64,000 nucleotides of DNA from an uncultured Ruminococcus sp. (lineage in GTDB: Bacteria > Bacillota > Clostridia > Oscillospirales > Ruminococcaceae): positions 1 to 64,000 of the forward strand of contig CADALT010000025.1 in NCBI GenBank assembly GCA_902788785.1. Reading direction: 5' to 3'. Under the pieces are notes generated by a model that had not been told where the DNA came from, searched no databases, and saw only the letters and a program-made list of their open reading frames with translations. Numbering within the stretch: the stretch's first letter is position 1; the number at the start of each line of letters is the position of its first letter. Positions 32,889 to 41,321 of the stretch are shown piece after piece. Both the position numbers and the translations under genes were made by a program.

Positions 32889-33989
32889 ATGAGCCTTAAA
32901 CTGAAAATACGACAGCTGGCGAAAATGTTTTTGCAGAATATCCTGCTGCCTGTGATATACTATTTCTGCTCCCGTGGAAAGGTAGAACGTGGACTTGTGA
33001 TATTTGCCGATGCCCACCATAACAGCTGCCCTTTCAGCATGAGGGTCATGCGGCATAAGGTGGCAGAGCTGGAAAATGTGCATATAAAGGAATTCTATCT
33101 GGATTTCGGCAAGTGCTCAAAGCTCAGGCTTGCAAGATTTATACTTGATTTCATGACAGCTTTCGGCAGGGCGGAATATGTGTTCATCTGCGATAATTTT
33201 CTGCCTGTGGCAAGCTGCAAAAAGCGCAGGGAGACCTTCGTCACACAGCTGTGGCACTCGGGCGGACTGCTGAAAAAAGCAGGCTACGACAGCGAGGACT
33301 GCGTACCATCTTTCTATAAAGGCGACGTTTTCTCGGGCTGTGACCTTTGGACGGTCAGTGCGCCCATGGTAGCCCCCGTGATAGCAAGTTCATTCCGCCA
33401 GAAGATAGAAAACGTCAAAGCAACGGGGCTTAGCAGGACGGATATATATTTCTCAAAGAAGTATAACGACCTTTGCCGTGAACGCTTTTTTGAGGCTCAC
33501 CCCGAAGCCGAGGGCAGGAGGATAGTGCTGTGGGCACCGACTTTCAGGGGCAATGCAGCCGAGCCTTATGTGGTGGGCGAGGACGCCATAGACAAGGTCT
33601 GCAAAGAGCGTGGCTGGTATCTTATCAAAAAACTGCACCCTCTCATGCAGCCCGATGACGGCTTCCCTGCGGAGCGGCTGTTTGCTGTGGCAGATATACT
33701 GGTAACGGATTATTCCAGCGTGCTGTTTGACTATATGCTTTACTGCAAGCCCTTTGTGCTGTTTGCACCCGATCTTGATAAGTTCGATACCGAGCGTGGA
33801 TTCTATGTGGATTATTTCAGCTTCCCGACCACGGTGGCAAAAACAGCCGAGGAGCTTGATCTCGCCATAGATACAGAGCTTTTGCTCAGAAGTGATGATG
33901 AGCTCAAAAAATGTGCCGGGGAGCATATGGGCTGCTGCGACGGCAGAGCCACAGAGCGTATCATAAAAGAGGTCTTTTCAAAGGAGTGA
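32889..33989 (+). CDS. CDP-glycerol glycerophosphotransferase family protein
   Basis: 366 residues. The C-terminal half shows the family motifs: VLWAPTFRG, LIKKLHP, and the CDP-binding block LVTDYSSVLFDYMLYCKPF. The N-terminal part has the QLWHSGGLLKK segment typical of TagB/TagF. These membrane-associated enzymes add glycerol phosphate (or ribitol phosphate) during wall or lipoteichoic acid synthesis. The next gene starts four bases later and is a larger relative, so the two likely act on the same polymer. Confidence 0.86.
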   Translation: MSLKLKIRQLAKMFLQNILLPVIYYFCSRGKVERGLVIFADAHHNSCPFSMRVMRHKVAELENVHIKEFYLDFGKCSKLRLARFILDFMTAFGRAEYVFICDNFLPVASCKKRRETFVTQLWHSGGLLKKAGYDSEDCVPSFYKGDVFSGCDLWTVSAPMVAPVIASSFRQKIENVKATGLSRTDIYFSKKYNDLCRERFFEAHPEAEGRRIVLWAPTFRGNAAEPYVVGEDAIDKVCKERGWYLIKKLHPLMQPDDGFPAERLFAVADILVTDYSSVLFDYMLYCKPFVLFAPDLDKFDTERGFYVDYFSFPTTVAKTAEELDLAIDTELLLRSDDELKKCAGEHMGCCDGRATERIIKEVFSKE

Positions 33990-33993
33990 ATAC

Positions 33994-36642
33994 ATGAAGC
34001 TTTCAGTTTTGCTGATAACAAGCGCCTCCGACCGTGAGGGGCTTGACACTGTACAGAATATCATAAGCCAGAACAGCGGACTTGCAAGCGAGATATTCCT
34101 GATAATCTCGGGAGATTTTGGTGACGAGGACAGAAAGAAGCTGTACCTCGAACACACAGCCCGATTCGGAATGACCGCTTTCATCAATCAGGGCGGCAAG
34201 AGCGATGCGGAGCTTTTCAACACATTTATAAAGTTTGCCAATGCGGACTACTGCACCGTTATCAGGGCAGGCGGTAAAACAGACCCCGAGTTCTTCGCAA
34301 GGCTGATAGATAAGCTCGAAAAGAACGAGGAGCTGAATATAGCCTTCGGTCAGCGCATAGCAGGCGGAATAGAGAATTTCACCCCATCGGGCAGGGGCAG
34401 CAGTGAGATAGACCTCACCAAGGAATACGGCTGTTTTCCCTGCGGTTTCGAGGGGACAGTGGTGCGCACTTCTTTCGCAGCCGAGCACCCATTTTCTCAG
34501 GAGGCAGGCAGCTATGCGGAAGAACACGGCATATTCAGGATGCTTGCAGCCTGTACTAAGGTATGGTATGACGGCAATATAAAGGTATGGCTGCCACGAA
34601 ACAGGCAGTACATACTCAAAGAGCTTGAAGATCGTTCAAAGCTTCCCGAGGATACGGGAAGAGATCATTTCTGTGAGGTGTACGAGAAGTGCCTGCTGCC
34701 CGTGAGCGAAAGCTGCAAGGGCAAAGACGGCAGACTTCCGCTGACCATACAGTATCTCATATCTGCGGCAGTGAAAAAAACAGTTAACGAGGGTATGTAT
34801 GCCCACAAAACTGCCGAGTTCGACAGGATATACATAATGCAGACCCTTAGCAAGGCGCTCGCATCGGTGGAGGATAAGGTCATATGCAACGTCTACGGCA
34901 TAGGCTCCCCTGCTTCGATCGACGAAAAGCGCATCATGCTGGGACTCAAGCACGGTCATGAGAATTACTATACCGAGATGTGCTACGGCGACGGCAGACT
35001 CTATGCGGCACAGAAAGATATAATCATCTGCGATAACACGCAGGTGAGCATAACTATCAGACTTCTGGACGGCGGCAGCGGTGCTTTCCTGCTGGACGGA
35101 GAATTTACGGACGTTTTCAACGAGCGAAAGACCAAAGTTGTAGCGGAATACGGCGGCACGGAACATAAGCTGACCTATGACCGCAAGGGCAGAGTGACAA
35201 AGCTTTTCGGCAAGGAAAGCATCAGAAAGCGCAGCTTCCGCCTGACACTGGAAGCAGACGGCACAAGACGGCAGGAGCTGAAATTCTTCATACTGTTCAA
35301 GGGCTGCAAGTACGAGCTCAAAAGCACTTTCGGCGAGATACAGAGCAAGCTCAGGGACGGTGACGAGAGCAGGATATTGCCTCTCGGCAAGGGGATATAC
35401 GCCTTTGCAGAGGGCGGCAGGATGATAACAGCCCCGCTGGACACCAAGGAAGTACGCAGGCGTGAACGTATGCAGATAAGCGCTGCGGCAGGCAGAGTGC
35501 CCTTTTCACTGCTGGCTTCCTATGCGCTCACACGCTTCTGGTTCAGGAAGAAGAATATCTGGATATTCTCGGATGACCCCGTTCAGGGCGGCGGCGCAGC
35601 GGAGGATATGTTCCGCTATGCCATGACAAGGCACGATGAACTGTACTGCTACTACCTGACCGAAAAGGGCAGCCCTGCGGCGCAGCAGCTTATCACTGAC
35701 GGCTACAAACCGCTTTACAAGGGTACTTTGCTGCACAAGCTGCTGTTTTTGAACTCACAGGTATACATGACCACTAAGCCCGATGTTGTCATGAGCAATA
35801 TCCCGGGGCAGGCTTATGCGAGGACCGACCTGCTGACACGCACCGGCGACAGAACAGTGATAATGCTGCAAAATTCCACCGAGGACAAGCCTACAGTACG
35901 CAAGCAGGGTCGCTTCAATGACGGCACAAGACTGTTCTTCTGCGGCACCAAAGACTACGCAGACGCACTTTCCGCCCCCGAATACGGCTACAGCAGCACC
36001 GACGCAGTAAGGCTTACGGGGCTTACATCATTCGATAAGATAAAGGATACCTCGGGCGAGGACAGGCTGATCTTCATGACGGCTAAGTACACCCAGCAGG
36101 GCACCGACTTTTCCAAGAGCGAGTTCTTTGAGCGCTACAACAGCGTCATAAGCAGTGAGAAACTGCAAAAAGCTCTGAAAGACAGCGGATGCAGGCTGGC
36201 ATTCGCCATGGAGGGCGTTACCAATGAGGAATGCAAGGGCTTCGGTGAACACGAGGGCATAACTCTGCTGACCGATGATTTCAGCATATCCGAACACAAA
36301 AGCAAGGCTAAGCTGATCGTCACCGATGACGTGAACGAATACGAAACTGCGGTCATGAAAAAGCCGCTGATATTCTACGGCTGCGAGGACGCCAAGGAAT
36401 ACGGCTTGTTTGCAAAAGACGCCGATCAGCTGACAGAACTGCTGTGCACCCTTATCAGCGAGGGACTGACAGTCAGCGAGGAGCAAAGAGCGAAAGAGGA
36501 CGCATGGTTCGGCAATGAGGAACAGGGCGTGCGCAGGAGGATATACAACGATATAATAACCTATCTGTACGAAAGCGGTCGTATAGATGGTCATGAGGAC
36601 TTTGGAGTGGCAGATAACTATGACGAGGAAGATTATAATTAG
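33994..36642 (+). CDS. Large glycosyltransferase/glycerophosphotransferase-like protein
   Basis: 882 residues. Residues 1-200 look like a GT-A (GT2-type) glycosyltransferase that is weakly conserved: MKLSVLLITSASD, FANADYCTVIRAGGKTDPEF. Residues about 500-870 match the CDP-glycerol glycerophosphotransferase fold (KKNIWIFSDDPVQGGGAAED, YKPLYKGTLLHKLLFLNSQV). However, the usual CDP-binding serines of TDYSS are replaced by a less clear LIVTDDVNEYETAVM block. One module may therefore be inactive. It is translationally close to the preceding teichoic-acid-type gene and overlaps the next lipoprotein gene. Confidence 0.75.
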   Translation: MKLSVLLITSASDREGLDTVQNIISQNSGLASEIFLIISGDFGDEDRKKLYLEHTARFGMTAFINQGGKSDAELFNTFIKFANADYCTVIRAGGKTDPEFFARLIDKLEKNEELNIAFGQRIAGGIENFTPSGRGSSEIDLTKEYGCFPCGFEGTVVRTSFAAEHPFSQEAGSYAEEHGIFRMLAACTKVWYDGNIKVWLPRNRQYILKELEDRSKLPEDTGRDHFCEVYEKCLLPVSESCKGKDGRLPLTIQYLISAAVKKTVNEGMYAHKTAEFDRIYIMQTLSKALASVEDKVICNVYGIGSPASIDEKRIMLGLKHGHENYYTEMCYGDGRLYAAQKDIIICDNTQVSITIRLLDGGSGAFLLDGEFTDVFNERKTKVVAEYGGTEHKLTYDRKGRVTKLFGKESIRKRSFRLTLEADGTRRQELKFFILFKGCKYELKSTFGEIQSKLRDGDESRILPLGKGIYAFAEGGRMITAPLDTKEVRRRERMQISAAAGRVPFSLLASYALTRFWFRKKNIWIFSDDPVQGGGAAEDMFRYAMTRHDELYCYYLTEKGSPAAQQLITDGYKPLYKGTLLHKLLFLNSQVYMTTKPDVVMSNIPGQAYARTDLLTRTGDRTVIMLQNSTEDKPTVRKQGRFNDGTRLFFCGTKDYADALSAPEYGYSSTDAVRLTGLTSFDKIKDTSGEDRLIFMTAKYTQQGTDFSKSEFFERYNSVISSEKLQKALKDSGCRLAFAMEGVTNEECKGFGEHEGITLLTDDFSISEHKSKAKLIVTDDVNEYETAVMKKPLIFYGCEDAKEYGLFAKDADQLTELLCTLISEGLTVSEEQRAKEDAWFGNEEQGVRRRIYNDIITYLYESGRIDGHEDFGVADNYDEEDYN

Positions 36643-37111
36643 CCTGTTTGCGGCAGGTCTTGTGATGCTGGCCGGCTGCGGCAGCAATACAGATGATACG
36701 CAGCCATCTCAGGAAACAAAGGCAGCTGTCAGCGTAAGCGAGGTGCTTGGCGCAGTGGATGAAGAAAATCTTGACGGCACCATTTTAAAAGGCGACAGCC
36801 TGTTCGATGACAACGCAAAAAAATTCTACGGAGTAGATGCCGATAAGATAACCGAGGGCGGTATGCTTTACAATACCGAGGGTTCGCAGGCAGACGAGGT
36901 GGACATCATACGTTTTGCCGATGATGTGGACGGAAAAGCTGTGCTGGAAAAGCGCCTTTCGGAACGCAGGGCGACCTTCGACAGCTACAAGCCCGAAGAT
37001 ATGCCGAAATTCGATAAGGCACAGGTCTTTGAAGAGGGCGGATATAATGTGCTGATAATCTCGGATAATGCAGAAAGCATATCAAAACTGATAAAAGATA
37101 AGATAGGATAA
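36620..37111 (+). CDS. DUF4358-like lipoprotein
   Basis: 163 residues. The ATG at 36620 lies inside the end of the preceding gene (23-base overlap) with GGAG 12 bases upstream. A signal peptide ends in the lipobox LAGC, so it is anchored outside the cell. The soluble part (SVSEVLGAVDEENLDG, DEVDIIRFADDVDGKAVLEK, SISKLIKDKIG) resembles the DUF4358 family of unknown function, common in clostridia. Confidence in the gene is good; the family match is by eye. Confidence 0.72.
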   Translation: MTRKIIISLFAAGLVMLAGCGSNTDDTQPSQETKAAVSVSEVLGAVDEENLDGTILKGDSLFDDNAKKFYGVDADKITEGGMLYNTEGSQADEVDIIRFADDVDGKAVLEKRLSERRATFDSYKPEDMPKFDKAQVFEEGGYNVLIISDNAESISKLIKDKIG

Positions 37112-37125
37112 TCACCCTTATAACT

Positions 37126-37155
37126 TGCCCCTGAACGTTAAAAGCGCTCAGGGGC
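37126..37155 (+). terminator. Terminator after lipoprotein gene
   Basis: GCCCCTGA (37126-37133) pairs with TCAGGGGC (37147-37154), with further GCG/CGT pairing inside. Confidence 0.7.
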
Positions 37156-37206
37156 ATTGTGTTAAATATGACTCATGCAGATCAAAGCTTGTCTGATAAT
37201 GACGCA

Positions 37207-37227
37207 CTATGTCGATATAACATAGTC
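37207..37227. promoter_or_regulatory. Palindrome upstream of galE promoter
   Basis: ACTATGT/ACATAGT, 7-bp perfect arms with a 7-base centre, about 30 bases before the -35 box. A possible regulator site. Confidence 0.35.
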
Positions 37228-37255
37228 GGAACGCTAAATTTAGCTGTTTTGCCTA

Positions 37256-37284
37256 TTGAATTATGGGGCGTATGCTGTTATAAT
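37256..37284 (+). promoter_or_regulatory. Promoter of galE
   Basis: TTGAAT (37256-37261), 17-base spacer, TATAAT (37279-37284). Confidence 0.7.
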
Positions 37285-37347
37285 TGATTATGCTGAATAA
37301 AAAAATATCTGACTTTTTAATAAGTCAGTAATACGGAGGTATACATT

Positions 37348-38358
37348 ATGTCTATGATACTCGTTACAGGCGGCGCAGGCTTCATCGGCAGCCACACAGT
37401 TGTGGAACTGCTGAATGTGGGCTATGACGTGGTAATAATGGATAATTTCTCAAATTCCAAGCCCGAGGCGCTCAACCGCATCAGACAGATCACAGGTAAG
37501 GAATTCGGATTCTACGAGGCTGATATGCTCGACAGCAAGGCTATGGACAGGATATTCGAGGAAAACAAGATTGATGCTGTCATACACTTTGCAGGTCTTA
37601 AAGCCGTAGGCGAATCGGTGCAGAAGCCCGTGGAATACTATCATAATAACATCACAGGCACTCTGCTGCTTATAGATGCGATGCGCAAGGCAGGCTGCAA
37701 AAAGCTGGTGTTCTCGTCCTCTGCTACCGTATACGGTCCCACAAACAAGGCTCCCTATACAGAGGATATGCCCACATCGGCTACTAATCCTTACGGCTAT
37801 ACAAAGGTAATGATCGAACAGATACTGAGAGATGTATGCGTGGCTGACCCCGAGTGGTCGGTATCTCTGCTGAGATATTTCAACCCCATCGGCGCACACG
37901 AAAGCGGTCTCATCGGCGAAGACCCCAACGGTATCCCCAATAACCTCCTGCCTTATATCAGTCAGGTGGCTGTGGGCAAGCTGGAGAGGCTCGGCATTTT
38001 CGGTGATGATTACGATACTCCCGACGGTACGGGCGTGCGTGACTATATCCACGTAGTAGACCTGGCTAAGGGTCACCTCTGCGCTGTAAGATATATCATG
38101 GAGAACAAGGGCTGCGACGCAGTAAACCTCGGCACAGGCAAGGGCTCTTCCGTATACGATGTGCTGCACAGCTTCGAGAAAGCCTGCGGCAGAAAGCTGC
38201 CATATAAGGTGATGCCCAGACGTCCCGGCGACCTGGCTACCTGCTATGCAGACCCCACAAAGGCTAAGGAAGTATTCGGTTGGGAAGCTAAGCTGACACT
38301 TGATGAAATGACAGCCAGCAGCTGGAACTTCATAAGCAAAAATCCCAACGGGCTTTGA
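37348..38358 (+). CDS. galE: UDP-glucose 4-epimerase
   Basis: 336 residues, GGAGG before the ATG. The Rossmann NAD motif is GGAGFIGSHT, the catalytic serine/threonine lies in VFSSSATVYG and the tyrosine/lysine pair in NPYGYTK. Substrate-side motifs LRYFNPIGAH, PNNLLPY and RDYIHVVDLAKGH are all present. It interconverts UDP-glucose and UDP-galactose for galactose use and surface polysaccharides. The gene stands alone with its own promoter; no Leloir pathway partner is adjacent. Confidence 0.94.
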   Translation: MSMILVTGGAGFIGSHTVVELLNVGYDVVIMDNFSNSKPEALNRIRQITGKEFGFYEADMLDSKAMDRIFEENKIDAVIHFAGLKAVGESVQKPVEYYHNNITGTLLLIDAMRKAGCKKLVFSSSATVYGPTNKAPYTEDMPTSATNPYGYTKVMIEQILRDVCVADPEWSVSLLRYFNPIGAHESGLIGEDPNGIPNNLLPYISQVAVGKLERLGIFGDDYDTPDGTGVRDYIHVVDLAKGHLCAVRYIMENKGCDAVNLGTGKGSSVYDVLHSFEKACGRKLPYKVMPRRPGDLATCYADPTKAKEVFGWEAKLTLDEMTASSWNFISKNPNGL

Positions 38359-38480
38359 TACTATTAAAATAGATACCTCTCCGGAAAGTACACCATTTGA
38401 ATATACTAAAAAATATCAGGATTTTTGCACAAATCGCCAAAAAAGCACAAAAAATGGTTTAAATTTCCGTCAAATAACTG

Positions 38481-38509
38481 TTGACAAATCCGTTCGGATA
38501 TGGTAAAAT
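38481..38509 (+). promoter_or_regulatory. Strong promoter of upstream structured RNA
   Basis: TTGACA (38481-38486), 17-base spacer, TAAAAT (38504-38509). It lies 380 bases before the next gene, with a second promoter in between. Confidence 0.7.
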
Positions 38510-38515
38510 GTTAAA

Positions 38516-38750
38516 AGACATAAGCATAGGTATCTGTCTTTACCGTGTACAAGCCATGGCAGACGGATCGATATCTAAAGGGAGAACAACGGGGAAACGT
38601 CATAAAAAACGTATCATATCGGGTTTGACCTTAGAAGATCATCATCATGCCGATGGTATCAAGTATAAAACACTTAAACGATTTTGTATCCAATGTGCAA
38701 TATTTACAAGCTGCGTAAAAATATTTGTGCTAGATAAACAAAGTTGGTGA
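38516..38750 (+). ncRNA. Candidate structured non-coding RNA
   Basis: Transcribed from the promoter at 38481. Near its start, ATCTGTCT pairs with AGACGGAT over eight pairs (one G-T), enclosing CCGTG/CATGG, in about 60 bases. Purine-rich segments and further hairpins follow. The longest frame across it starts at the -35 box and has no ribosome binding site, so it is unlikely to be coding. There is no clear terminator, so it could be a long leader or a small RNA. I could not match it to a known RNA family. Confidence 0.4.
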
Positions 38751-38757
38751 TAAACAC

Positions 38758-38786
38758 TTGAAATTCCGAGAAAGATGTGATATTAT
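38758..38786 (+). promoter_or_regulatory. Proximal promoter of the sortase cassette
   Basis: TTGAAA (38758-38763), 17-base spacer, TATTAT (38781-38786), 80 bases before the start codon. Confidence 0.65.
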
Positions 38787-38864
38787 ATATTATGTCAAAA
38801 GTGATAGTTTGGTGAACATCCAATGATCACAAAATAAGAAAAAATGAGTTTGGAGGAAATAAGT

Positions 38865-39488
38865 ATGATTAAGAAGATTTCTGCAATCGCAGCAGCTGCA
38901 GCTATCGCAGCTACAATGTCTGTTTCCGCATTCGCAGCAACTAAGGATGAGGCTGTTAAGGCAGCTCAGGACGCAGGCGTTCCCGGTTACTATGTTACTC
39001 AGCTGGATAACTACCTGACAAAGAATGAGAAGAATTTCTCTTCTGCACAGTATGATGACATGGTTAAGTCTGTTAAGAGCACAGCTGACAAGTATGTTGC
39101 TCCTATCGCTAACAGAAAGTTCAACGGCAAGACTCCTGCACAGCTGTCTGAGCTTGAGAGAAAGGAAATTGCTAAGGATCCTGAGTTCGATGCAAAGGCT
39201 TGCGCTGATGCACTGATCGATCTGGGTAACAGAGTTGGTGTTAAGGTAACAGCTGAGAAGAACGCTGATGGTAGATGGACTATCGAAGCTACAGATCCTT
39301 CTGCTTCTAACAACGTTGAGAACACCAAGAACACAACAACAGGCACAGGTACTTCTACCAAGACTGATGCAGCAGTAGCTGGCACAGGTGCTGAGACAGA
39401 GAGCAACAACGCAGCAGCAGCTGCAGCAGCTATCGCTCTGGCTCTGTCCGCAGTTGGTATCTCTGTAGTAGCTAAGAAGAACGCTTAA
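38865..39488 (+). CDS. Secreted protein with C-terminal sorting-like signal
   Basis: 207 residues from the ATG at 38865, with GGAGG upstream. An N-terminal signal peptide (ISAIAAAAAIAATMSVSAFA) precedes a small helical domain and a threonine/serine-rich linker. The C-terminus has a short motif VAGTGAETESN, a hydrophobic helix of alanines (AAAAAAAIALALSAVGI) and a basic tail VVAKKNA, which is the layout of a sortase sorting signal although LPXTG itself is absent. The next gene encodes a sortase. Codon choice is that of a strongly expressed gene. I do not recognise the mature domain. Confidence 0.72.
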   Translation: MIKKISAIAAAAAIAATMSVSAFAATKDEAVKAAQDAGVPGYYVTQLDNYLTKNEKNFSSAQYDDMVKSVKSTADKYVAPIANRKFNGKTPAQLSELERKEIAKDPEFDAKACADALIDLGNRVGVKVTAEKNADGRWTIEATDPSASNNVENTKNTTTGTGTSTKTDAAVAGTGAETESNNAAAAAAAIALALSAVGISVVAKKNA

Positions 39489-39534
39489 TTTTAAGCCTCT
39501 TAGTTATAAGTAAATACTTTCGGAGTGAATTATT

Positions 39535-40284
39535 ATGAGTGACTCTTCTTCCATTAGGAAGTCGGGCAGTCATCATAAGCATAAAACTTCGTCATCTCGG
39601 GTGTTGAGGACATTCACTTATGTTCTCACACCCTTTTTGATATTATTGGTTTTATGCAGCGGTACTGTCCTGGCATTATATAAACCATACCGTGAGATCG
39701 AGCCAAAGCTCAATATGGCTTTCGGCGCACCTCCTGCTGAAGTAAGAAATGTCCGTACACTCAATAAGTATAAGGACGACGACGCTCCCGATGTTGTAAG
39801 AGAGATCGAAACTTCCATCAACGGCAAGACCGAGACCCATACCATGAAGTTCCCATATTACGGTGACTGGTATGCTAAGCTCAACTGCGAAGCTGCCGGT
39901 ATGAAAGACATCGACGTGTACAGCGGTACCGACCTGGACGTGCTGGAATACGGCGCAGGCTGGTATAACGGTTCAGTGTATATCGGCAGACCCGGCAACG
40001 TCGTTATCGCAGGTCATAACCACACAGATTTCTTCAATCTGCCAAAGTGCGAAAAAGGCGATATCGTCACACTGGAGACCGATTACTGCAAGTGTACCTA
40101 TATAGTCAGCGACAGAGTCGTTTTCCACGAGGATGACTATACCTATGTCTACCCCACCGATGACGACAGGCTCACTATGTATACCTGCTGGAACAACGGC
40201 AAGCTCGGTATGTCCGAGTACCGTCTGGGCATCATCTGCAAGCTTCAGGATATTGAATGGAAAGAGGTAAAGACTGACGAATGA
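39535..40284 (+). CDS. Sortase family transpeptidase
   Basis: 249 residues. An N-terminal basic region and membrane anchor (residues about 28-48) place the catalytic domain outside the cell. The triad is visible: His 161 or 163 in VVIAGHNHTDFF, Cys 218 in RLTMYTCWNNG and Arg 230 in SEYRLGI. Sortases cleave a C-terminal signal on surface proteins and link them to the wall or to pilins. The immediate upstream secreted protein, with a sorting-like end, is the obvious substrate. It overlaps the following membrane protein gene by four bases. Confidence 0.9.
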   Translation: MSDSSSIRKSGSHHKHKTSSSRVLRTFTYVLTPFLILLVLCSGTVLALYKPYREIEPKLNMAFGAPPAEVRNVRTLNKYKDDDAPDVVREIETSINGKTETHTMKFPYYGDWYAKLNCEAAGMKDIDVYSGTDLDVLEYGAGWYNGSVYIGRPGNVVIAGHNHTDFFNLPKCEKGDIVTLETDYCKCTYIVSDRVVFHEDDYTYVYPTDDDRLTMYTCWNNGKLGMSEYRLGIICKLQDIEWKEVKTDE

Positions 40285-41189
40285 AAAAACTATATCACTA
40301 TACCCCTATGCTTATCCTGACAATACTTGCTTCCATCGCTTTGATAGCCACCGAGATGATCGCCTTTGGAAAAAATATCGTGTTCAATCCCGATTACTAT
40401 GTCTGGATGATAACTAAAAGCGGTGCAGATACTGCTCTGTATAACGATATTACAGAGTATTTTACACAGCTTTCTGCTCCTACGGGTATCCCCGAGGAGG
40501 TCTACAACAACAGCATAGACGAACATAATGTTTCGGTCACTGCTAAACAGCTGACCAAAACTTCGCTGGAGTATACCTTCGGCAAAAGCAACACTAAGCC
40601 TGAGATAAACTATGATTATACTCAGCTTGAAAAAGATATAACCGAGTACATCGAAAAGTATTCCGATGCTAATGGCATCGAGAAGGACAGCGAGTATTAT
40701 TCGCTGATAGACCAGACCATACATACCGCTGAGGTAAAGCTCGAAGGCAGCTTCGATATCATGATGGCGCAGAAACTTGCTAACAGCAGCGCTCCTCAGT
40801 CACTGCGAAGGATAGTGCCCGCACTTGATATCGCCATGATAGTCTGCGGCGTTATCACCATTGCGCTGATCGCTCTGATGTTCTATATCAACAGACATCA
40901 TCTGTTCGATATGGTCTACTGGATAGGAACGATACTGTTCTGCGGCGGAGGTATGCTGCTGATACCTACGGTGTTCTTTAAAGTCACCAAGTATTTCGAT
41001 GGCTTCTTCCTGACAGACGAGAGCCTTTATCGTGTGGCTACAGGTTCGCTGTATGGGCTTTCCGACAGGATAATGATGGTCAACCTTGTGCTTTGCGGTT
41101 TCGGTGTCGTGCTTATCATATTCGCACAGATAATCCATGTCGCAAGAGTAAGGGCAGCACGCCGTCTCAGCAATGAGAACGATGAATGA
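40281..41189 (+). CDS. Integral membrane protein of sortase cassette
   Basis: 302 residues. One N-terminal helix, an extracellular domain of about 150 residues, then about three to four helices in the C-terminal half and a basic end (RVRAARRLSNEN). The plan is like the TIGR01906/DUF1461 membrane proteins, which is a tentative match. The start codon overlaps the sortase stop (ATGA), so synthesis is coupled. A role in assembly or presentation of the sortase substrate is likely from context only. A strong terminator follows. Confidence 0.65.
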   Translation: MKKLYHYTPMLILTILASIALIATEMIAFGKNIVFNPDYYVWMITKSGADTALYNDITEYFTQLSAPTGIPEEVYNNSIDEHNVSVTAKQLTKTSLEYTFGKSNTKPEINYDYTQLEKDITEYIEKYSDANGIEKDSEYYSLIDQTIHTAEVKLEGSFDIMMAQKLANSSAPQSLRRIVPALDIAMIVCGVITIALIALMFYINRHHLFDMVYWIGTILFCGGGMLLIPTVFFKVTKYFDGFFLTDESLYRVATGSLYGLSDRIMMVNLVLCGFGVVLIIFAQIIHVARVRAARRLSNENDE

Positions 41190-41209
41190 CCCAAATAAAG
41201 TTTACATGA

Positions 41210-41245
41210 CCACTTCCGTTTCTTTATCGGAAGTGGTTTTTTTCT
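41210..41245 (+). terminator. Terminator after sortase cassette
   Basis: ACCACTTCCG/CGGAAGTGGT hairpin followed by seven T. Confidence 0.9.
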
Positions 41246-41280
41246 GCATTTTGGTGCTGACCACCGTTAAAGCGGAATAG

Positions 41281-41314
41281 AAAAAGCCGAAGCAAGTTCA
41301 TGCCTGCTTCGGCT
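41281..41314 (-). terminator. Terminator after beta-lactamase-like gene
   Basis: AGCCGAAGCA/TGCTTCGGCT hairpin; on the minus strand it runs into TTTTT. Confidence 0.85.
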
Positions 41315-41321
41315 CAAATAT

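Noticed and set aside
38481-38750. 89-codon frame upstream of the sortase cassette
   Set aside because: Its first codon is the -35 box of a strong promoter; no ribosome binding site. Treated as a candidate RNA instead.
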